Program-made: the position numbers and the translations under genes | The notes under the pieces: generated by a model | Databases searched by the model: none | What the model was told of the DNA's origin: nothing | Seen by the model: the letters and a program-made list of their open reading frames with translations, nothing else | Shown: positions 58,641-64,000 of the stretch, one piece after another | How the letters are laid out: each line of letters opens with the position of its first letter | How positions within the stretch are numbered: the stretch's first letter is position 1 | Source of the DNA: CAWCXF01 sp963799455 | GTDB lineage: Bacteria > Pseudomonadota > Alphaproteobacteria > Rhodobacterales > Rhodobacteraceae | Direction: 5' to 3' | Assembly (NCBI GenBank): GCA_963799455.1 | Contig: CAWCXF010000007.1 | Span: 682,001-746,000, forward strand | DNA: 64,000 bases

Positions 58641-59663
58641 CTAGGGCTCCTCGTCGCGCGCCGCCGCCGCCCGCGTGAGCCGGTCGCGGATCGCGCGGCC
58701 CAGGCCGCGGTCGGGGATCGGCGCCACGGCGATCGGGCCGCCCATGGCGTCGAGCGCGTGCAGCGCCGCGAAGAGGCTCGCCGCCGCCTCGCGCAGATCG
58801 CCCGAGGCCGACAGCGTCAAATCCCCCGGCACCGCGCCGAAGCCCAGCATCCGCTCGCCGGGCCGCGGCGCCGCGGCGTCGAGCCGCACGGGCGCGCGCG
58901 GCGCGTAGTGCGAGGCGAGACGGCCCGGCGCCATCGTGTCGCCCGGCTCCGCGAGCGCCCGCCCGAGCGCGGCCTCCAGCGCCTCCGAGGGCACGCCGCC
59001 GGGGCGCAGCAGCCGCGGCGGGCCGTCGCCCGTCCCGACGATGGTGCTCTCGACGCCCACGCCGCAGGGGCCGCCGTCGAGCACCGCGTCGATCCGGCCC
59101 GCGAGCCCCGCCATGACATGGTCGGCCGCCGTCGGGCTGATCCGGCCCGAGGGGTTGGCCGAGGGCGCCGCGATCGGCCCCGCGAACGCCCTCATCAGCT
59201 CTCGGGCCACCGGATGCGCGGGCACGCGCAGCGCCACGCGCCCCGTGCCCGCCGTCACCAGTTCCGACAGCCCCGCGCCGGGCGCGAGCGGCAGCACCAG
59301 CGTCAGCGCGCCGGGCCAGAACGCCCCCGCGAGGCGCCGCGCGTCCTCGCCCGCGCGCCCGAGCGCGAAGGCGGCCTCGGCGTCCTCGACATGGACGATG
59401 AGCGGGTTGAGGCGCGGCCGGCCCTTGGCCTCGAACACCCGCGCCACCGCCCCGCCGTTCCGGGCGTCGGCGCCCAGGCCGTAGACCGTCTCGGTGGGCC
59501 ACGCCACGAGCCCGCCCGCGCGCAGGATCGCCGCCGCCTCGGCCACCGCCTCCGCGCGGCCGGCCTCGCCCGTGGCGTCGAGGCCGGTGGCCTCGCCCGT
59601 GGCGTCGAGGCCGATGGCCTCGCCCGTGGCGTCGAGGCGCCGTGTGATCCGTGGGGCCGACAT
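58641..59663 (-). CDS. L-threonylcarbamoyladenylate synthase, Sua5 type
   Basis: A 340-residue enzyme making threonylcarbamoyl-AMP for the t6A37 modification of ANN-reading tRNAs. The YrdC/Sua5 domain has GGLVAWPTETVYGLGADARN, EAKGRPRLNPLIVHV, PGALTLVLP, IAAPSANPSGRISPT and GVGVESTIVG. The extra C-terminal Sua5 domain is present (TMAPGRLASHYAPRAPVRLD). The first ~35 residues are an unusual tail with three copies of LDATGEA from a 27-base tandem repeat. The ATG at 59663 gives MSAPRITRRL; a start after the repeat is possible but no ATG or GTG with a Shine-Dalgarno was seen there. Confidence 0.92.
   Translation of the reverse strand: MSAPRITRRLDATGEAIGLDATGEATGLDATGEAGRAEAVAEAAAILRAGGLVAWPTETVYGLGADARNGGAVARVFEAKGRPRLNPLIVHVEDAEAAFALGRAGEDARRLAGAFWPGALTLVLPLAPGAGLSELVTAGTGRVALRVPAHPVARELMRAFAGPIAAPSANPSGRISPTAADHVMAGLAGRIDAVLDGGPCGVGVESTIVGTGDGPPRLLRPGGVPSEALEAALGRALAEPGDTMAPGRLASHYAPRAPVRLDAAAPRPGERMLGFGAVPGDLTLSASGDLREAAASLFAALHALDAMGGPIAVAPIPDRGLGRAIRDRLTRAAAARDEEP
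59562..59638. repeat. 27-bp tandem repeat in the 5' end of the Sua5 gene
   Basis: Nearly three copies with period 27; each contains GGCCTCGCCCGTGGCGTCGA. Units differ at three bases (GGT versus GAT at the junctions). On the minus strand they encode a nine-residue repeat with DATGEA. Confidence 0.95.
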
Positions 59664-59684
59664 GGCTCGTGACGCCGCGTTTCC

Positions 59685-59713
59685 TTGGATCGGGACGCCA
59701 CATGCCTTACCCT
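59685..59713 (+). promoter_or_regulatory. Candidate promoter of the acyl-CoA dehydrogenase gene
   Basis: TTGGAT (59685-59690), a 17-base spacer, then TACCCT (59708-59713), the same -10 as proposed for glcD. The leader would be about 113 bases. Confidence 0.35.
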
Positions 59714-59832
59714 GCGACGCGACCGCATGACCACCCCATACCCGGGCCCATACCCCGGCCCACGCCCCCGGCCCGCGCGCCCCGGGGCGGGACGCCGAGG
59801 ACAAGCCCGCCCGCCGCCCCGAGAGGCCCGCC

Positions 59833-61554
59833 ATGCCCTACCGTGCCCCCGTCTCCGAGTTCCGCTTCCTCTTCGAGCACGTCGTGGACCTCGCCGCCGT
59901 CGCGGCGACGGAGCGCTTCGCGGAGGCCACGCCCGAGACCGTGGACGCGATCCTGACCGAGGCCGGCCGGCTCTGCGAGGAGGTTCTGGCGCCCCTCCAG
60001 CGGGTGGGGGACGTGCAGGGATCGCGGCTCGAGAACGGCGTCGTGCGGACCCCGGACGGCTTCGCCGAAGGGTTCCGCGCCATCGCCGAGGGCGGCTGGG
60101 TGGGCATCTCGGCCTCGCCCGAGCACGGCGGCATGGGCCTGCCGATGCTGGTGACGACGGCCGTCAACGAGATGATGTCGAGCGCCTGCCTGTCGCTCCA
60201 GCTCAACCCGATGCTGACCCAGGGCCAGATCGAGGCGCTGGAGGCGCATGCCTCCGACGATCTCAAGGCGCTCTACCTGCCGAAGCTGATCTCGGGCGAG
60301 TGGACGGGCACCATGAACCTCACCGAGCCCCAGGCGGGCTCGGACGTGGGCGCGCTCCGCACGAAGGCCGAGCCGCTGGGCGACGGCACATACGCGGTCA
60401 CGGGCCAGAAGATCTACATCTCCTGGGGCGACGCCGACTTCTCCGGGAACGTCTGCCACCTGGTGCTGGCGCGCCTGCCCGACGCCCCCGAGGGCACGCG
60501 CGGCATCTCGCTCCTCATGGTCCCCAAGCGCATCCCCGACGAGGAGGGGCGCGCGGGCGCGGCCAACGACCTGCGCGTCGTCAGCCTGGAGCACAAGCTC
60601 GGGCTCCACGCGAGCCCCACGGCCGTGATGGAGTATTCCGGCGCCCGCGGCTGGCTCGTCGGCGAGCCGCATCGCGGGATGGCGGCGATGTTCACGATGA
60701 TGAACAACGCCCGCCTCGGCGTCGGCGTCCAGGGGATCGGCGTCGCCGAGGGCGCCTACCAGCACGCGCTGGCCTACGCGATGGACCGTCGGCAGGGGAA
60801 GGCAGAGGGCACCGGCGCCATCGTCGAGCACGCCGACGTGCGGCGCATGCTCACCCGCATGAAGGCCGACACCCAGGCCGCGCGCGCGATCGCGCTGGCC
60901 TGCGCGCAGGCGATCGACATGGGGGCCGCGACGGGCGAGCACGCCTGGCGCGCGCGCGCGGCGCTGCTCACCCCCATCGCCAAGGCCTTCGGCACCGACA
61001 CGGGCATCGCGGTGGCGGGCGAGGGCATCCAGGTCCATGGCGGCATGGGCTTCGTCGAGGAGACGGGGGCCGCGCAATACGCCCGCGACGTGCGCGTGAC
61101 CGCGATCTACGAGGGCACCAACGGCATCCAGGCGATGGATCTGGTCGGCCGCAAGATGGCCGACGGCGGCGAGGCCGCCTTCGCGCTCATCGACGAGATC
61201 GAGCGCGGCGCCCAGGAGGCGAAGGCGGCGCGCCCCGAGATGGCCGAGGCCGTCTGGCAGGCCGCGGCCGAGCTGCGCGAGGCGACCGAGTGGCTGCTGG
61301 CCCATGACGACCCGCGCGAGCGCTTCGCGGGCGCCGTGCCCTATCTGCGCGCCTTCGCCCGCGTGCTCGGCGCCCACTTCCACCTGCGCGCCGCGATGGC
61401 CGAGGGCGGCGCGGGGTCGGGGGAGGGGCCCCGCACCCATCTCGCGGCCTTCTACATCGGGCGGATGCTGCCCGAGCACCAGGGCCTGCTGGCCGAATCG
61501 CGCGCGGGAGCCGCGGGGCTCTTCGCCCTCGGCCCGGACGACCTCGCGGCATGA
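59833..61554 (+). CDS. Acyl-CoA dehydrogenase, DmdC-like
   Basis: A 573-residue FAD-dependent acyl-CoA dehydrogenase of the long form with an extra N-terminal and C-terminal domain. Seen: GWVGISASPEHGGMGLPMLV, MNLTEPQAGSDVGALRTKAE (FAD/substrate loop), YAVTGQKIYISWGDAD, HKLGLHASPTAVMEYSGARG, MNNARLGVGVQGIGVAEGAY and VRVTAIYEGTNGIQAMDLVG with the catalytic Glu in YEGTNGIQ. This architecture is that of 3-methylmercaptopropionyl-CoA dehydrogenase (DmdC) of the DMSP demethylation route and of related enzymes. No dmdA/B/D is adjacent, so the substrate stays open. AGGCCCGCC upstream is a weak ribosome site. Confidence 0.92.
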   Translation: MPYRAPVSEFRFLFEHVVDLAAVAATERFAEATPETVDAILTEAGRLCEEVLAPLQRVGDVQGSRLENGVVRTPDGFAEGFRAIAEGGWVGISASPEHGGMGLPMLVTTAVNEMMSSACLSLQLNPMLTQGQIEALEAHASDDLKALYLPKLISGEWTGTMNLTEPQAGSDVGALRTKAEPLGDGTYAVTGQKIYISWGDADFSGNVCHLVLARLPDAPEGTRGISLLMVPKRIPDEEGRAGAANDLRVVSLEHKLGLHASPTAVMEYSGARGWLVGEPHRGMAAMFTMMNNARLGVGVQGIGVAEGAYQHALAYAMDRRQGKAEGTGAIVEHADVRRMLTRMKADTQAARAIALACAQAIDMGAATGEHAWRARAALLTPIAKAFGTDTGIAVAGEGIQVHGGMGFVEETGAAQYARDVRVTAIYEGTNGIQAMDLVGRKMADGGEAAFALIDEIERGAQEAKAARPEMAEAVWQAAAELREATEWLLAHDDPRERFAGAVPYLRAFARVLGAHFHLRAAMAEGGAGSGEGPRTHLAAFYIGRMLPEHQGLLAESRAGAAGLFALGPDDLAA

Positions 61555-61778
61555 GCGGGCCGCGGGGCCTCGCCCGGGCCGCCCGCGAGGGCGGCGGGAC
61601 CGCGGTCGCCCTCGCGGGCGGGTCCATCACGCCCCTGCGCGGGGGTCGCGCGGCCGCGGTCCTTTGGGCCGTGGAGGGGGTGGGCGAGGACGCCCGGCAG
61701 GAGGAGATGGCCCGCATGACCGGCGACGACCGGCGCGGCGGCGAGCGGCAGGCCCGGCGGCACCCGCGCGATGCCTGA
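61551..61778 (+). CDS. Doubtful small reading frame between the dehydrogenase and hydrolase genes
   Basis: A 75-codon frame whose ATG overlaps the dehydrogenase stop (ATGA) and whose end overlaps the next gene by eight bases. The protein (SGPRGLARAAREGGGTAVAL..., ...QEEMARMTGDDRRGGERQ) has no recognisable domain. The coupling fits a real gene, but in DNA this rich in GC such frames arise by chance. If it is not a gene, 61555-61770 is simply a 216-base gap. Confidence 0.25.
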   Translation: MSGPRGLARAAREGGGTAVALAGGSITPLRGGRAAAVLWAVEGVGEDARQEEMARMTGDDRRGGERQARRHPRDA

Positions 61779-62940
61779 CGATCCGATCCAGATCCGCCCG
61801 CCCCTCGGCGCCCCTTCCGAGGCCGCGTCCGAGGGCCTGGCGGACGCCTTGGCCGACGACTTGATGGACGGCGCCGACGCCGCGTCGGACGGCCTGCCGG
61901 ACGGCGCCGAGGCCGCCCCCGTGCGCCACCCCTTCGAGACGCCCCCCGCCGAGGGCGAGGCGATCGAGGTCGCGCCCGGCGTGCTCTGGATGCGCCTGCC
62001 GCTGCCGATGGCGCTCGACCACGTCAACGTCTACGCGCTCGCCGACGACGACGGCTGGACCATCGTGGACACCGGCATCGACTCGCGCCGCAGCCGCGCG
62101 ATCTGGGGCCGGCTCCTCGCGGGGCCGCTCGGCGAAAGGCCCGTCGCGCGGGTCATCGCCACCCACCACCACCCCGACCATGTGGGCCTCGCCGGCTGGT
62201 TCCAGGCCGCCCACGACGCGGAGCTCTTGATGACGCGCACGGCGTGGCTGATGGCGCGGATGCTGTCGCTCGACGTGCAGGCCGTGCCTTCGGTCGAGAC
62301 GCTGCGCTTCTGGCGCCGCGCCGGGGTCGCGGGCGAGGAGTACGCCGCCCGCGCGGGCGCGCGCCCGTTCAACTTCGCCGACGTGGTGGCGCCGATGCCG
62401 CTCGGCCACCGGCGGATCCAGGACGGGGTTCTGCTGTCGCTGGGCGGCCGCGACTGGTCGGTGCGCACCGGCGACGGCCACGCGCCCGAGCAGGCGACGC
62501 TGTGGTCGAAGGGGCCCGACCTGGTGCTCGGCGCCGACCAGCTCCTGCCCTCGATCTCGCCCAACCTCGGGGTCTACGCGACCGAGCCCGAGGCCGACCC
62601 GGTGGCCGACTGGCTCGCCTCCTGCGAGGGCTTCATCCAGCACGCCACCGACGACCACCTGGTGCTGCCGGGCCACAAGCTGCCCTACACCGGGCTGCCC
62701 GGACGGCTCCAGGCGCTGATCGACAACCATCACGGCGCGCTCGACCGGCTGCGCGACTGGCTGCGCGCGAGGCCCCGCACCGCCGCGGAGTGCTTCGTGC
62801 CGCTCTTCAAGCGCGAGATCGAGGGGCCCGCGCGGGGCCTCGCCCTGGTCGAGGCGGTGGCCCATCTCAACCATCTGTGGCATCTGGGCGAGGCGGACTG
62901 GATCCTCGACGGCGAGGCCTGCCGCTGGCGGCTCGTGTGA
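61771..62940 (+). CDS. Metallo-beta-lactamase-fold hydrolase
   Basis: A 389-residue MBL-fold hydrolase. Seen: VNVYALADDDGWTIVDTGID, the zinc motif VIATHHHPDHVGLAGWF (HxHxDH-like HHHPDH), later DGHAPEQATLW, LVLGADQLLPSISPN with the bridging Asp, and DDHLVLPGHKLPYTGLPGRL with the last His. The C-terminal AHLNHLWHLGEADWILDGEA is a winged-helix-like end found in LACTB2-type members. The first ~45 residues form an acidic Ala-rich extension. The likely substrates are thioesters or hydroxyacyl compounds; it follows an acyl-CoA dehydrogenase, which fits thioesterase-like work. Confidence 0.9.
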   Translation: MPDDPIQIRPPLGAPSEAASEGLADALADDLMDGADAASDGLPDGAEAAPVRHPFETPPAEGEAIEVAPGVLWMRLPLPMALDHVNVYALADDDGWTIVDTGIDSRRSRAIWGRLLAGPLGERPVARVIATHHHPDHVGLAGWFQAAHDAELLMTRTAWLMARMLSLDVQAVPSVETLRFWRRAGVAGEEYAARAGARPFNFADVVAPMPLGHRRIQDGVLLSLGGRDWSVRTGDGHAPEQATLWSKGPDLVLGADQLLPSISPNLGVYATEPEADPVADWLASCEGFIQHATDDHLVLPGHKLPYTGLPGRLQALIDNHHGALDRLRDWLRARPRTAAECFVPLFKREIEGPARGLALVEAVAHLNHLWHLGEADWILDGEACRWRLV

Positions 62941-62965
62941 CGCCGCGCCCCTTCGGAGCGCATCC

Positions 62966-63418
62966 ATGACCGACGAGGTGAGCACCACCGCCGAGGCGCT
63001 CGAGGCCGAGGCCATGCCGCGCGCCCACGCGGTGCGCCTCGACCCCGACGCGCGCGGCGTCGAGGACGCGGCCCTGCCGGCGCTGCCGCGCTCGCGCTCG
63101 CCCGCCGAATGGGCCTACCGGCGGCTCGTCCTCTACATCGCGCGCTTCGAGGAGGCGCTCGACGCCGAGCACGAGGTGGCGATGGGCTTCACCGACGGCG
63201 GCACCGGCGTCATCCGCATCGAGGGCATGGGCCATTTCGACCCCGACATCGTGACCTTCTACGGCACAGACCCCTCGGGCGCGCGGGTCCAGCTCATCCA
63301 GCACGTCACCCAGCTCTCGGTGCTCCTGCGCGCGCTCCCGAAGCGCCGCCCCGAGGCCGAGCCGCGGCGCATCGGCTTCCGGCTGCGCGCCGACCTCGAT
63401 GCGGCCGCGGCCGGCTGA
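62966..63418 (+). CDS. DUF6173 family protein
   Basis: A 150-residue protein resembling the DUF6173 family. Seen: SPAEWAYRRLVLYIARFEEA, LDAEHEVAMGFTDGGTGVIR, IEGMGHFDPDIVTFYGTDPS, GARVQLIQHVTQLSVLLRAL and a final RRIGFRLRADLD. It is soluble with mixed alpha/beta pattern; function unknown. The start is the ATG at 62966. It lies 25 bases after the hydrolase gene in the same direction. Confidence 0.85.
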   Translation: MTDEVSTTAEALEAEAMPRAHAVRLDPDARGVEDAALPALPRSRSPAEWAYRRLVLYIARFEEALDAEHEVAMGFTDGGTGVIRIEGMGHFDPDIVTFYGTDPSGARVQLIQHVTQLSVLLRALPKRRPEAEPRRIGFRLRADLDAAAAG

Positions 63419-63495
63419 TCGGAGGCGCCATGGCCGGCCGCGTCCGGGCCCGCGGCCCATGCGCTTCGCCGGGCGGCTCGGCGCCGCGCGGGGTC

Positions 63496-63524
63496 GTGAC
63501 AACCCCGCCGCGCTGGGCTAGGGC
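63496..63524 (+). promoter_or_regulatory. Candidate promoter of the oxidase subunit IV gene
   Basis: GTGACA (63496-63501; five of six matches to TTGACA), a 17-base spacer, then TAGGGC (63519-63524). The start would be near 63531, 20 bases before the ATG. Confidence 0.45.
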
Positions 63525-63550
63525 AGGACGGCACACACGGGGGGCGGCGC

Positions 63551-64000
63551 ATGGCCGGCAACGCACGGGCGGACGAACGCGATCATCCGGACGGGGAGCC
63601 TGCGGTCGGCGCGCCGACCGAGCGGGAGGTGGCGGCGCAGCCGGCGTCCCGCGACGATCGTCCGGCCACGCCTGACGGCCCCGAGCGCGCCTCCCGGAGC
63701 CCCGAGCCCGAGCCCGCGCGCGACGACCGGGGCCGCGAGGCCCCGCGGGACATCCAGGGCCGGGCGACGCCGGAGGTGGCGCGGCACCGCGCGGCCCCGC
63801 ACGAGGCCCAGGGCGGGCGGGACGGCCCCTCCGAGGCGCCCGAGCTCGGCCGCAACCCCGAGGTCGAGGAGTCGGCGCTGCCGCCCCACGAGCCCGGCTC
63901 GATGGACATCTCGGTCCACGAGGCGACCTACCAGCGCTTCGTCGGCATCGTCATCCGCGCCGTGATCGTCGTCTTCGTGGTGCTCGTCCTGCTCGCGCTC
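63551..64000 (+). CDS. aa3-type cytochrome c oxidase subunit IV, cut by the window edge
   Basis: From ATG 63551 the frame stays open for all 150 codons to the edge. Its end reads GSMDISVHEATYQRFVGIVI then RAVIVVFVVLVLLAL, the signature of the small bacterial aa3-oxidase subunit IV: an SMDIS-like motif followed by one membrane helix. Normal members have ~45-70 residues. Here 117 residues rich in Pro, Arg, Glu and Asp precede MDIS; an ATG at 63902 (MDIS itself) is the short alternative, but it has no Shine-Dalgarno while promoter-like boxes sit before 63551. The product sits in the inner membrane with the respiratory oxidase. The stop codon is outside the window. Confidence 0.8.
   Translation, partial: MAGNARADERDHPDGEPAVGAPTEREVAAQPASRDDRPATPDGPERASRSPEPEPARDDRGREAPRDIQGRATPEVARHRAAPHEAQGGRDGPSEAPELGRNPEVEESALPPHEPGSMDISVHEATYQRFVGIVIRAVIVVFVVLVLLAL

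Overview
The window comes from a chromosome of very high GC content (roughly three quarters G+C by eye) and looks like a member of the Rhodobacteraceae/Paracoccaceae (Alphaproteobacteria). Support for this is the set of gene neighbourhoods: glcD-glcE-glcF beside a DUF599 gene, uvrC/pgsA/moaD/moaE, ubiA divergent from rsmE with a plant-type glutamate-cysteine ligase downstream, pyrB...pyrC with two lineage genes between them, DUF1523 and DUF6173 genes, and an alphaproteobacterial aa3-oxidase subunit IV at the right edge. No rRNA, tRNA or CRISPR array was recognised.

Left edge (1-3443): a graveyard of broken transposases from three families (an integrase-core element cut by the window edge, an IS1182-type relic, an IS256-type relic) ending in a 15-bp tandem repeat. 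From 3444 to 9798: a secreted mini-protein and a DUF599 membrane protein, the glycolate oxidase genes glcDEF, and an Hsp20 chaperone with a candidate heat-shock promoter. At 9807-11586 a more recent but frameshifted IS1182-family element sits between the hsp20 stop codon and what appears to be its terminator, followed by a lower-GC GNAT acetyltransferase.

12302-21165: succinate-semialdehyde-type dehydrogenase, DUF1523, cupin, P1 peptidase, a two-module aldehyde dehydrogenase with deoC (deoxynucleoside/acetaldehyde catabolism), ribulose-phosphate epimerase and a frameshifted hypothetical gene. 21242-30893: TesA-like esterase divergent from a YbbA/YbbP-type ABC system whose permease is split by a one-base deletion, a YadG/YadH-like ABC-2 exporter, glycerol kinase, an S49 peptidase, a 58-residue zinc-ribbon membrane protein and a CaCA antiporter. 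30979-43766: SDR, uvrC, histidine kinase, pgsA-moaD-moaE, OmpA-family protein with a coiled-coil partner, ubiA, rsmE, gshA. 43774-51864: DUF805, plsY, the translationally coupled pyrB-X-Y-pyrC operon, a family-4 uracil-DNA glycosylase, a truncated DUF4268-type gene, a LysE exporter and moaB. 52373-64000: an RND efflux pair, AlgH/YqgE, threonylcarbamoyl-AMP synthase, an acyl-CoA dehydrogenase, a metallo-beta-lactamase hydrolase, DUF6173 and CoxIV.

Most of the window is ordinary housekeeping chromosome. Four patterns across genes stand out. (1) A dispersed palindromic element, core GGGGGCAYGCRTGCCCCC followed by RGACCCCCG, occurs at six gene ends. (2) Several otherwise intact genes are broken by single-base indels, mostly in G/C runs, which suggests base-level errors or very recent decay. 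(3) Several proteins carry long Ala/Pro/Gly-rich tails or linkers, two of them containing in-frame tandem DNA repeats. (4) Promoter-like boxes of the form TTGnnn-N16/17-TAGGNY recur, and for several genes lacking a Shine-Dalgarno sequence they would place the transcription start on the initiation codon. I found no convincing new defence or biosynthetic system.
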